Positions 6,019-12,808 of a DNA stretch of 37,567 nt are shown one piece after another; positions within the stretch are counted from its first letter, which is position 1, and each line of letters begins with the position of its first letter. The stretch spans positions 1 through 37,567 of IMG/VR virus record IMGVR_UViG_3300044491_002565, one strand, 5' to 3'. The notes under the pieces were generated by a model. That model was not told where the DNA came from. It saw nothing but the letters and a program-made list of their open reading frames with translations, and made no database searches. The position numbers were made by a program, and so were the translations under genes. This stretch comes from a virus.

Positions 6019-6728
6019 CTGACTTCTCCATCCATGATCCCCTTAACGATGGCATCAGCTCTCTACGGCTGCTTGACTACATGGGAAGTTCAATTGACAT
6101 CGTTAACGATGCAAGGCAGAGCTTTGACACTGAAAGCCCAGAGTTCACCTCGCGGGATCAGAAGCTTCTCAATTACTTGGTCAAGCACAAGCACACCTCT
6201 CCTTTCCGAGGCGTCGTCTTTAAGTGGCAAGTAAAGGCTCCGCTGTTTGTTGCAAGACAATGGTGGAAGCATGTGATTGGCGGCACCTATGCCAACGACC
6301 AGCTCGGCTGGAATGAAAAGAGCTTCCGCTATTGCGTGGCTGATGACGAGCAGTTCTACATGCCCAATGTCTTCAGGGAGCAGAGCGAAAGCAACAAGCA
6401 AGCCTCTAAGGGGCCTTTAAGAGGCCGTGCTCAGGCTTTGGCTGAGGCTGCCTATGGAGACGCCCTGGAGGTGATGAAAGACGCTTACAAGACGCTCCTA
6501 GCTGCTGGCGTGAGCAAAGAGCAAGCTCGGGGCATTCTCCCCACTTGTCACTACACATCTTTCGTGTGGACTTGCAGCCTTCAGGCCCTGCTGCATTTTC
6601 TTAGTCTGCGCCTTCCCCCTGACTCTCAATGGGAAATCCGTGCCTATGCCGACCATCTGGCAGAGATTGCTGAGCCTATTGTTCCGGAAGCTTTCGACGC
6701 CTTCTACGCCAATGACAAGTCATTTTGA
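6015..6728 (+). CDS. thyX: FAD-dependent thymidylate synthase ThyX
   Basis: The product is 237 aa from GTG 6015. ThyX methylates dUMP to dTMP using methylene-tetrahydrofolate, FAD and NADPH, supplying dTTP for phage replication. Family features are present: HTSPFRGVVFKWQVKAPLFVARQWWKH (60-86), WNEKSFRY (99-106), and the C-terminal LPTCHYTSFVWT, LLHFLSLRLPPDSQWEIRAYAD and PEAFDAF. The normal signature RHRxxSxNExSxRY is altered here: it reads KHV at 85-87, with about eight extra residues before N-E-x-S-x-R-Y. Key C-terminal positions (S-Q-W-E-I-R) are intact, so it is probably functional. It overlaps the gene before it (GTGA) and the HNH gene after it by 17 bases. Confidence 0.85.
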   Translation: MTDFSIHDPLNDGISSLRLLDYMGSSIDIVNDARQSFDTESPEFTSRDQKLLNYLVKHKHTSPFRGVVFKWQVKAPLFVARQWWKHVIGGTYANDQLGWNEKSFRYCVADDEQFYMPNVFREQSESNKQASKGPLRGRAQALAEAAYGDALEVMKDAYKTLLAAGVSKEQARGILPTCHYTSFVWTCSLQALLHFLSLRLPPDSQWEIRAYADHLAEIAEPIVPEAFDAFYANDKSF

Positions 6729-7179
6729 TCCCCTTAAAAGGCTTCATCCAGTGCTGAATCGTCCATTCAGGCGAGGAGATCTCAGAGGCGATGGCTTTGT
6801 TTTCAATACTTACCAAAAAACAAAGATTGGTGCCAACGGCTTCTATAAAGAACAGTGGCTTTCTCCAGATGCCTTTCGCCGATACCAGACCTCTAGCAAG
6901 AAGGCAATAAAAGCATGTTATCGGCGACAGATAACAAACAGAAGAAAACTAATCGATCAAATCAAGCTAGATAGCGGGTGCTGTATATGTGGATACAATT
7001 CACACGCTGTTGCTCTTGATTTTGATCACTTGAACCCTGCAGAGAAAGATTTCACAATTGGAAATAAATACGCACATAAGCCATGGCAAACAATTCTTGA
7101 CGAAATAGAGAAATGCAGAATACTATGTGCAAACTGCCATCGAGTGGAAACGCTCAAGCAACAAGTCTCCAGCATTTAA
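6712..7179 (+). CDS. HNH-type zinc protein, likely homing or accessory endonuclease
   Basis: The product is 155 aa from ATG 6712, which lies inside the end of thyX. Residues about 19-57 (RRGDLRGDGFVFNTY, then FYKEQWLSPDAF) form an N-terminal module with a G-D-x-R-x-D-G-x-x-F pattern seen in DNA-associated phage proteins. The C-terminal half is an HNH/zinc domain: CxxC at 90-93, ALDFDHLNP with Asp105-His106, and CANCHRVET with CxxC at 139-142 and His143. The second half of the gene is visibly richer in A and T than its neighbours, which points to recent acquisition. Free-standing HNH genes beside thyX are frequent in phages and may be homing elements, though DNA packaging or modification roles are possible. 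Confidence 0.75.
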   Translation: MTSHFDPLKRLHPVLNRPFRRGDLRGDGFVFNTYQKTKIGANGFYKEQWLSPDAFRRYQTSSKKAIKACYRRQITNRRKLIDQIKLDSGCCICGYNSHAVALDFDHLNPAEKDFTIGNKYAHKPWQTILDEIEKCRILCANCHRVETLKQQVSSI

Positions 7180-7182
7180 CCA

Positions 7183-7494
7183 ATGACCAACCCTGTCAAC
7201 AAGCCTGATCACTACACGTTTGGTGGTATTGAAGCCGTAGAAGGCGTTGAAGCATCGATGAGCCAAGAGGCTTTTCATGGATGGCTTAAAGGAAACATCC
7301 TCACTTACGTTTGGCGCTACGAGCGCAAAAACGGACTGGAAGACTTGCAGAAAGCTCGCTGGAACCTGGATCGATTGATTGAGTCAATAGATTCAAAGGT
7401 GACTCCTGCTCAGTCTCAAGTGAGGATGGATCAAGGATGTCTTAGGGCATCGTTCTATGAACGGGCTAAGCAAACTGCCATTCCAGATTCTTGA
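7183..7494 (+). CDS. DUF3310 protein
   Basis: The product is 103 aa. The DUF3310 signature is clear: [20 protein letters not shown] (7-26), [21 protein letters not shown] (31-51) and [13 protein letters not shown] (54-66). The family is found in many phages near nucleotide metabolism genes; some members have been annotated as nucleotide kinases, but the biochemical role is unsettled. A 30-residue tail beyond the core has no recognisable features. It is the last rightward gene before a hairpin terminator, and its end overlaps the stop of the convergent HNH gene by 29 bases. Confidence 0.85.
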   Translation: MTNPVNKPDHYTFGGIEAVEGVEASMSQEAFHGWLKGNILTYVWRYERKNGLEDLQKARWNLDRLIESIDSKVTPAQSQVRMDQGCLRASFYERAKQTAIPDS

Positions 7495-7975
7495 GATCAT
7501 CTAAAGAAAAAGGGCCACAGCGTGGCCCTTTCTTTTTGACTTTGAAATTGATTGCCTGCTGCACCACACGCTTGGCCGCCAGGAATTGCCAGTATTCATC
7601 CTGATGCGTACGGGCGTCAATGAACGAATTAGCAAACACCCAGGCCGTCAAGATCTCCTCCCTCTCAGGGGTCCAGAAAGGCTGCTGGCGCCACCATTCA
7701 AACACCGGCAAATCAGTTTTTTGCAGGTTGCAACGCTGGCAAGCTGGAGCCATGTTCCAGCGAGCAAAGTGCGGCCCTCCCTTGCTCTTGGGAATGATGT
7801 GGTCGATGGTCATCTGCCCATGCCATTGACCGCAATACGAGCAAGCCGCTTGTCCTAAAGGGCCTCTCAATGGGTAGTCAGAATAAATTGACTTTCTAAA
7901 TAATCTTCGGGCATCAGATTTGCGTACTTCAATGAGGCTGTGGAGATAATCATCAGGCTCATAAGCAACAAACAT
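7466..7975 (-). CDS. HNH endonuclease (McrA-like)
   Basis: The product is 169 aa, leftward, from ATG 7975 with an AGAGGG Shine-Dalgarno 6 bases upstream. The HNH fold with zinc ligands is complete: CSYCG (45-49), [12 protein letters not shown] (57-67) with Asp58-His59, [13 protein letters not shown] (74-86) with Asn74, CxxC 79-82 and Asn83. Domain and length fit free-standing phage HNH endonucleases, some of which nick DNA during packaging or act as homing enzymes. The C-terminal tail [16 protein letters not shown] is encoded by the terminator hairpin, so the reading frame passes through a functional RNA structure. It diverges from the lysis cassette and converges with the DUF3310 gene. Confidence 0.85.
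   Translation of the reverse strand: MFVAYEPDDYLHSLIEVRKSDARRLFRKSIYSDYPLRGPLGQAACSYCGQWHGQMTIDHIIPKSKGGPHFARWNMAPACQRCNLQKTDLPVFEWWRQQPFWTPEREEILTAWVFANSFIDARTHQDEYWQFLAAKRVVQQAINFKVKKKGPRCGPFSLDDLKNLEWQFA
7509..7537 (+). terminator. Bidirectional rho-independent terminator
   Basis: AAAGGGCCAC, loop AGC, GTGGCCCTTT (7509-7531) is a perfect 10-bp stem, followed by CTTTTT on the plus strand and CTTTTTCTTT-like sequence on the minus strand. It ends the rightward early block. It lies inside the last codons of the leftward HNH gene, so it serves both converging transcripts. Confidence 0.85.
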
Positions 7976-8024
7976 GAAGTCCCTCTTCAGTTGTTGCTTT
8001 TATTTTATTCACTTTATTAAGGCT

Positions 8025-8051
8025 TCGACACCAGCGATTCGCGCATAGAAT
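8025..8051 (+). promoter_or_regulatory. Candidate sigma-70 promoter for the lysis cassette
   Basis: TCGACA (8025-8030) and TAGAAT (8046-8051) resemble -35 and -10 boxes, but the spacer is only 15 bases. They lie 20 bases before the first lysis gene, in a divergent intergenic region where a promoter is expected. AT-rich sequence at 7998-8020 could serve the opposite HNH gene. Confidence 0.35.
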
Positions 8052-8071
8052 AAAGATTACAGGAGCATGGC

Positions 8072-8281
8072 ATGTCCACCTGGAGAGAAAGTTTGACCAA
8101 TTTCGTCGCAACAGTTACGGCTGGCATGCTGCTCTCTACTGGAGCTATGCTGATTGCCGTGAGCAATCAGCAAATTAAAGTGACAACGCAAGTTGAAAAT
8201 ATTGCTGAGAAGCTGGAAACCCTTACTGACAACGTTGGTGAGCTGGAAAGGCGCGTTCGTTCTTTGGAAACTGGCCGCTAG
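8072..8281 (+). CDS. Small membrane protein with coiled coil, possible holin or lysis regulator
   Basis: The product is 69 aa. The start at ATG 8072 is supported by AGGAG eight bases upstream. It has a charged N-terminus (STWRESLTN), one transmembrane segment at about residues 10-31 (FVATVTAGMLLSTGAMLIAVSN), and a C-terminal coiled coil with heptad-like leucines and valines (IAEKLETLTDNVGELERRVRSLE). It is the first of three genes ending in an endolysin, so a holin, antiholin or pinholin-type role is the natural reading. One TM plus coiled coil also occurs in structural or signalling mini-proteins, so the assignment is contextual. Confidence 0.65.
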   Translation: MSTWRESLTNFVATVTAGMLLSTGAMLIAVSNQQIKVTTQVENIAEKLETLTDNVGELERRVRSLETGR

Positions 8282-8310
8282 TCTGTATTCGACATTTGTC
8301 GGATATTGTC

Positions 8311-8457
8311 ATGACTGCTGCAGAGTGGTTTTTTATTGGCGCCATCATTGTTGGTGCTGCTGAGCACATTATTGCCGTCAGCCCCCTCAAAGAGAACTCC
8401 ACTGTTCAATTGGTACTTTCCATTCTTAAGCGCGTCTTCCCGAAAGTTAACCACTGA
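8311..8457 (+). CDS. Tiny holin-like membrane protein, 48 aa
   Basis: The frame runs from ATG 8311 to TGA 8457, with the endolysin ATG two bases beyond. The product has a hydrophobic N-terminal segment (EWFFIGAIIVGAAEHIIAV, residues 5-23), a short polar loop (SPLKENSTVQL) and an amphipathic basic C-terminal helix (VLSILKRVFPKVNH). The length, single membrane segment and position right before the endolysin fit a minimal class III holin or its partner. No holin family can be named from the sequence. Confidence 0.6.
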   Translation: MTAAEWFFIGAIIVGAAEHIIAVSPLKENSTVQLVLSILKRVFPKVNH

Positions 8458-8459
8458 TC

Positions 8460-9542
8460 ATGGTCGCCAATAGCTGGAACGGCGTAAGCCTCTGCGCATC
8501 TCGCGTGGGGGCTAAATTTCCGCAGCTTGTTGCTGCGCAATGGGCATTGGAAAGTGGCTATGGAAAGCATTTTTCCGGCACTTGGAATGCCTTCGGATTG
8601 AAAGGCGCTGGATCAGTAAAGGAAACCAAGGAGTTCCTTGATGGTCAATGGGTGACAATCAAAGACGGTTTCATTGACTTCCCCACCCTTGAAGCTTCTA
8701 TTGAATATCTAGTCTCTCGTTGGTACAAAGATTGGGGCGGATATAAAGGTGTGAACAATACGGCGTCCGAAGAGGAAGCTGCTCAAATGTTGCAAAGCGA
8801 GGGGTATGCCACTGATCCTGAATACCCTCAAAAACTCATTCGACTCATGAAGGAAAACACCAAGCGTCGCCCTATCAAGCTCACTAGCGCGGCTAAGTAT
8901 TTCCGTGGAGAAAGTCATCAAATTGCAGCTTGGAACTACTTAGAAGATCGTCTCACTTCATCCGAGCTTGACGAATTTGCCCTCCTTTATCGATCAGGCC
9001 CTGATCCGCAAATACTCACCCCTAAAAATCCCTTAGACGTTCCTTACTTCAGCCAACGCGACAACTTGTCCGGAACTGGTTATAGGGAGTGTTTCAGCAG
9101 TTCCTGCGCGATGCTGGCAGCCTTCTATGGACGAGTGACCAGTGATGATGAGTACAACACTATCCGTCAACGCTATGGCGATACCACATCTAGCCATGCT
9201 CACGTTGAGGCTTTGCGCTCACTTGGACTAAAGACACGTTTCTCGACAGAAGTTACGGAAAAGATGCTTATTGATGAACTTAGAAACGGCAAGCCAGTGG
9301 CAGTTGGCTGGCTTCACCACGGCGCGTATAACGAGCCCACGGGCGGTGGACATTGGAGCGTAGTGATTGGTAACACGGACGAAGATTTCATTCACCATGA
9401 CCCATTCGGCGAAGCTGATATGGTCAACGGCTCCTATCTCAATGCTGGTGGAGGTCAAAACGTGCGCTACAGCAAGCGTTGCTGGATTCCACGATGGAGA
9501 GTAGGCGGGTCCGGAGGTTGGGCCATCTTTGCTTCACCGTGA
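8460..9542 (+). CDS. Two-domain endolysin: glucosaminidase-type muramidase plus C39-like cysteine peptidase
   Basis: The product is 360 aa. Residues about 10-140 fit the mannosyl-glycoprotein endo-beta-N-acetylglucosaminidase (LYZ2/FlgJ-like) fold: FPQLVAAQWALESGYGKHFSG with catalytic Glu31, NAFGLKG, then FIDFPTLEASIEYLVSRWY and YATDPEYPQKLIRLM. After a helical linker (145-180) comes a papain-like C39-family peptidase: VPYFSQRDN, GYRECFSSSCAMLAAFYG with Cys211 as likely nucleophile, GGGHWSVVIG with His298, and HHDPFGE with Asp314. The protein should cut both the glycan and the peptide part of peptidoglycan. It closes the lysis cassette and overlaps the next gene by GTGA. Lysis is on the strand opposite to the tail genes. 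Confidence 0.85.
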   Translation: MVANSWNGVSLCASRVGAKFPQLVAAQWALESGYGKHFSGTWNAFGLKGAGSVKETKEFLDGQWVTIKDGFIDFPTLEASIEYLVSRWYKDWGGYKGVNNTASEEEAAQMLQSEGYATDPEYPQKLIRLMKENTKRRPIKLTSAAKYFRGESHQIAAWNYLEDRLTSSELDEFALLYRSGPDPQILTPKNPLDVPYFSQRDNLSGTGYRECFSSSCAMLAAFYGRVTSDDEYNTIRQRYGDTTSSHAHVEALRSLGLKTRFSTEVTEKMLIDELRNGKPVAVGWLHHGAYNEPTGGGHWSVVIGNTDEDFIHHDPFGEADMVNGSYLNAGGGQNVRYSKRCWIPRWRVGGSGGWAIFASP

Positions 9543-9916
9543 CAAACATCGCCCTTGTCAATGCCTTGGCTTACGAGCTGGGGCTTTTGTTTCTTGATCG
9601 CTTTTCATCTCTTGCCTTCAATCCGTGGTTCAAGCGGATGATGGCTTATTGCAGAGCCGACTGGGCCGAATGGCGCACAAAGCGCGTAATGAAGGATGTC
9701 GACAGGCAAAGCAATAAAATCATTGAGCAATGGGCAGAAGACAGCCGCAATGCTCGTGCAAATAAATTGGCAAAGAAAGCGAAGGAAAAATTTCCTGGTG
9801 CCAAGGTCACTCCAGTGCCAGATGCTTTCTTTCCTTCCGTGATTATTGAAGAAGACGAAGAAGGGGCCACCTCATTAAGTGGCCCCATGCGCATCACTTG
9901 GCGTTTGGACGATTAA
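9539..9916 (+). CDS. Unknown basic helical protein after the endolysin
   Basis: The product is 125 aa from GTG 9539, overlapping the endolysin stop; an extension to 9479 would lie wholly inside the endolysin gene. The N-terminal 30 residues are weakly hydrophobic and helical (IALVNALAYELGLLFLDRFSS). The middle is highly charged and helical (WAEWRTKRVMKDVDRQSNKIIEQWAEDSRNARANKLAKKAK). The end has short strands and an acidic patch (VIIEEDEEG). Its position suggests a late or lysis-related role, and a membrane-associated helix is possible, but there is no lipobox or clear spanin structure. Its stop codon shares the TTAA at 9913-9916 with the stop of the convergent fibre gene. Confidence 0.65.
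   Translation: MTNIALVNALAYELGLLFLDRFSSLAFNPWFKRMMAYCRADWAEWRTKRVMKDVDRQSNKIIEQWAEDSRNARANKLAKKAKEKFPGAKVTPVPDAFFPSVIIEEDEEGATSLSGPMRITWRLDD
9863..9886 (-). terminator. Hairpin at the convergence point, candidate terminator of the late block
   Basis: GGGGCCAC, loop of 8, GTGGCCCC is a perfect 8-bp stem inside the end of the rightward gene. On the minus strand it is followed by TTCTTCGTCTTCTTC, so it could stop leftward late transcription just past the last fibre gene. The stem shares GGGCCAC/GTGGCCC with the terminator at 7509-7531. Confidence 0.5.
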
Positions 9917-11136
9917 ACCAGTTCTCGCCAGCCCAACAGCGCAGTGCCTTTCGTGGAAGTATCGGCTTCCATGGTGAGAAGCAGCACGTCTGAATTACCA
10001 GCACTGTCTACGCCAAGACTCAAAGCAAGGCCAGATTCAGGCTCAAAAGCAACTGCGCCACGGGTGCCTACAAGACCAGCAGCCACGACAGTGCCGCCAC
10101 TGAACGTTGCAGCAGTGAGGGTCTCAACGTTGCCGCGTCCATTGTCAGCAGGAGCCCAGGTGCCGCTAGTGACCGTGGGATTGAGCACCAGTCGCCATTG
10201 AGCAACAGTGTTACCTTCAATCGTTGCGTCAATCTGAGCAGGCATGATCACATTGCCAAGTCGCCCAGAAGCCATGCGAATGCCGGCTACAGCTTGCTCT
10301 CCACTGATGTTGGTCACGCCAGAAGCGCCACGTCCCACGGTGTAAACAGGACCAGAAGGCTCATAGCCACCTTCGCTCATCACGCTGCTGCAAATCTGCT
10401 TCAATGAAGCCGCAGAAGCCAAGATCGCTGTGCTCTCCACGCGATAGGACAATGGAAGGATGGCAGTTGTGGAATAGACAGTCGTTCCGTTATTTGCATG
10501 ATTGAATTCATGGCAATAATGAATTTCACCGTCAATCACAAAGCCAACACGCACTCGGCCACTGCCAAGCCATTCCATATCGGCAATGAAGATCTGCACC
10601 TTCGTTAGATCAAGCCCTTCAAACGTGTCGATGTTCCAAGAATCTTGGTTGACCACGTTCTCCACTACGCTGCCAGAGGCTTTGGAGCGAATGACAAATT
10701 GAGCTGTGGTTCCGTTTATGCGGAACATCACGCCATTTTCATCATCAAACAGGCCAATGTCTTGCTTGACGCCAGCAGCAGGAGCGGATGGGACAAAGCT
10801 TTGCAGCACCATCAAGCTCTTGCCCGGCTGATACGGGAAGCGCCGCTTGGTGCGGCGCAGTGCCACATTGCCAGACGCAGTGCCAATGCCAAGATCCAGG
10901 GCACTCTCATTCACTGAATAAGTGAACGTTACGCTGCCAGTGGCCTTCTCAAACCAAAGGTCTGTGCGCTTGGTATAACGCAGCGTTGAATCAAACAGCG
11001 TGAACGGTTCGCTAACGCGATTCCGTCCAAAAGCATCCACTTCACCACTGTCCGGACCACGCTTCAGGATGGCCCCGCGAAAATCAGCGGCGATAGCAGT
11101 TTCAAATTGTTCGCCGCCGCGCTTTACCTGTCCCAT
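9913..11136 (-). CDS. Tail fibre/receptor-binding protein, paralogue 1 of 3
   Basis: The product is 407 aa and the last gene of the leftward late block. Residues about 45-220 carry a beta-sandwich module shared with the proteins at 20928-23015 and 23023-24573: a TLFDSTLRY strand, FPYQPGKSLM (97-106), IGLFDDENGVMFRI (126-139) and DLTKVQIFIADMEWLGSGRVRVGFVIDG. The C-terminal half (about 235-407) is a separate beta-rich region full of Ala, Gly and Thr, probably the exposed trimeric part that touches the host. No enzyme motif is visible. It lies next to a tail-fibre chaperone gene (11140-11742), as fibre genes usually do. The fibre assignment is by shared module and position. Confidence 0.65.
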   Translation of the reverse strand: MGQVKRGGEQFETAIAADFRGAILKRGPDSGEVDAFGRNRVSEPFTLFDSTLRYTKRTDLWFEKATGSVTFTYSVNESALDLGIGTASGNVALRRTKRRFPYQPGKSLMVLQSFVPSAPAAGVKQDIGLFDDENGVMFRINGTTAQFVIRSKASGSVVENVVNQDSWNIDTFEGLDLTKVQIFIADMEWLGSGRVRVGFVIDGEIHYCHEFNHANNGTTVYSTTAILPLSYRVESTAILASAASLKQICSSVMSEGGYEPSGPVYTVGRGASGVTNISGEQAVAGIRMASGRLGNVIMPAQIDATIEGNTVAQWRLVLNPTVTSGTWAPADNGRGNVETLTAATFSGGTVVAAGLVGTRGAVAFEPESGLALSLGVDSAGNSDVLLLTMEADTSTKGTALLGWRELV

Positions 11137-11139
11137 TGA

Positions 11140-11742
11140 TCAACCCTGTGACTGTTCAGGCCACGCAGTGGCAACGTTTGGATTGGCTTGTCTCTGCTCA
11201 ATCATCTCTCCAGTGTCAGGATCCTCTTCAAGCGTCACGATTTCTTGAGCACCAAATAGCAGCTCTTTGAATTGCTCGTTGCTTGTGCAGGCTGCAATTT
11301 CAGCTTCACGATCTCCGCAAATTGATCGCACTTGCTCCCTGTAAAGAAGCACGTCCGCAGGAATTGCTGCGTCTGTTTCCGCTTTGCGCACTACATACCA
11401 ATCAGTTGGAGCTAGCAGCGTTTCGGCAATTTGTTTTTGCGTGGCAATCCACTGCGTTTTCAAGCCTGTCGTGAGAACTGGCTCTCCATTGTCATCAAGC
11501 TGAGGACTGCCTTCCTCATCGAAAGCAGGCTCATCGTTCAACTGCTTGGGAATCAGCTCACCATCATTGTCATATCCCCAATAAAAACGCTGATCCCAAG
11601 ACGGGGGATTAGGGCGTTCTTCAATTCCAATTGCAGCTTTTTCCTCTGGCGACGACAATCGAAGCCAGTTAGCTGGATATTGAATGCCATCATGCGTGAA
11701 TGGGCGATCATACGCAAGCGGCTTGCCGTCGAGAACCAACAT
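11140..11742 (-). CDS. Tail fibre assembly-type protein
   Basis: The product is 200 aa. The C-terminal half has the pattern common to phage fibre assembly chaperones and related virion-associated proteins: TGLKTQWIATQKQIAETLLAPTDWYVVRKAET, then IPADVLLYREQVR and DREAEIAACTSNEQF. The N-terminal half contains a Trp/Asn/Pro-rich stretch (YPANWLRL, WDQRFYWGYDNDGELIPK) typical of the same proteins, where it describes a fibre-binding region. It sits between two fibre or adaptor genes, consistent with folding or attaching them. The match is by pattern, so confidence in the chaperone role is moderate. Confidence 0.65.
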   Translation of the reverse strand: MLVLDGKPLAYDRPFTHDGIQYPANWLRLSSPEEKAAIGIEERPNPPSWDQRFYWGYDNDGELIPKQLNDEPAFDEEGSPQLDDNGEPVLTTGLKTQWIATQKQIAETLLAPTDWYVVRKAETDAAIPADVLLYREQVRSICGDREAEIAACTSNEQFKELLFGAQEIVTLEEDPDTGEMIEQRQANPNVATAWPEQSQG

Positions 11743-11785
11743 GGGAGGATTTTAAGTCTTTGGATAGTTTAATTGATGGCTTGCG

Positions 11786-12379
11786 TTAGCTCACGTTCGC
11801 CAATACAGCAGCCGAAATACGCGTGGTGCTATCACAGTAATAAGCAAGAATGTCAGTAGCTGAAACCGTAATTGTTGGAGCAGTGCCGTCCTTAAATTTC
11901 CAATATGAGCCAAACGCCAAAGTATGACTTCCGCCATTGGTGATAACAATTACGCCGCTTTGACCTGCTGCAATGTTTGTAGGATTTGCAAGGGTTCTAT
12001 TGCCGCCGATGTTTAAAGCAAAGTTGTTGCCAGCGCTGAAATCGGGCGTGATGGTAGCCCCATCGGTCAACGTGACAACCGTGCCTCTCTGAGCAGCAGA
12101 ATAGCTTTGAGCCTCATTCAAGCGAGCAACAGTAGTATCAATATTTAAAGTGACATCAGCACTCAACGTTCCGCCGCCACTTAGACCACTTCCAGCTACA
12201 ACTTGACGACTTGAAGTGACAATTTCTGAATAACGAGCCAGACGAGTGCCACCCGCTGTTGATCCATCATGAACACGAGCAGTGTTCAAAGAAGTGTCAA
12301 CAGTGATTTCTCCAATAGCTCCTGTAAAAGAACTGTGCTCACTTGTTGTTCCGCGACGAAGTTGAACCTGCTTGGCCAT
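11786..12379 (-). CDS. Fibre-tip protein with tropism-determinant-like N-terminus and shared C-terminal domain
   Basis: The product is 197 aa. The N-terminus (MAKQVQLRRGTTSEHSSF, then GAIGEITVDTSLNTARVHDG) is the short repeat found at the start of many phage fibre and head-decoration proteins. Residues about 63-85 are Gly/Ser-rich (VAGSGLSGGGTLSADVTL). The last 110 residues (RGTVVTLTDGATITPDFSAGNNF onward, ending AAVLANVS) match the C-terminal domain of the 693-aa fibre at 18022-20103, which ends TAQLLTNVS. It is probably a receptor-facing trimerising domain. It may be a distal fibre segment or decoration. Confidence 0.65.
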   Translation of the reverse strand: MAKQVQLRRGTTSEHSSFTGAIGEITVDTSLNTARVHDGSTAGGTRLARYSEIVTSSRQVVAGSGLSGGGTLSADVTLNIDTTVARLNEAQSYSAAQRGTVVTLTDGATITPDFSAGNNFALNIGGNRTLANPTNIAAGQSGVIVITNGGSHTLAFGSYWKFKDGTAPTITVSATDILAYYCDSTTRISAAVLANVS

Positions 12380-12380
12380 A

Positions 12381-12806
12381 TCAGTTACTCAGGAGACTTA
12401 CAGAACTGCCCCAGTCCTCACTGGAAGCCACAGATTGTGTTATTAAACCATAGTCTACAGTGCCAGTTTCTAGCCCCCAGTCTTCTAAATAACTGGAGCC
12501 ACTACTTCCACCGCCACCCGCAATGCTCACCCATTGACTACCATCCCACACTTTTAATGCGTTGGTGGTTGTGTCTAACCAGCCCTCGCCTAAAGCATGC
12601 CCAGACGAGCCGGCAGCGCTCGCATTAGGAGCGCTGCTTCCAACGTGAATAGGACCAACCTTTCTGATGTTTCCAGAGGCGTCTTCTAAAAAGACGCCAA
12701 AGCTGGACTGATGTAAAACCACCGCAGGTTCGCCCAGCGCTAGTTGAGCGGCAGTAGGCCGCTTTTGCAGAACGCTGGTTCTCTTGAACTGGATGGTTTC
12801 GCTCAT
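12381..12806 (-). CDS. Small fibre/adaptor protein
   Basis: The product is 141 aa. It opens with the same kind of repeat as its neighbours (ETIQFKRTSVLQKRPTAAQLALGEPAVVLHQ), followed by a strand-rich stretch, WLDTTTNALKVWDGSQWVSIAGGGG (76-100; the W-x-x-x-x-G pattern is typical of fibre collars), and an acidic/serine-rich tail. It overlaps nothing but follows the 384-aa repeat protein by 3 bases. It is likely a small collar, adaptor or tail decoration protein that is part of the fibre assembly. There is no enzymatic motif. Confidence 0.6.
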   Translation of the reverse strand: MSETIQFKRTSVLQKRPTAAQLALGEPAVVLHQSSFGVFLEDASGNIRKVGPIHVGSSAPNASAAGSSGHALGEGWLDTTTNALKVWDGSQWVSIAGGGGSSGSSYLEDWGLETGTVDYGLITQSVASSEDWGSSVSLLSN

Positions 12807-12808
12807 AC

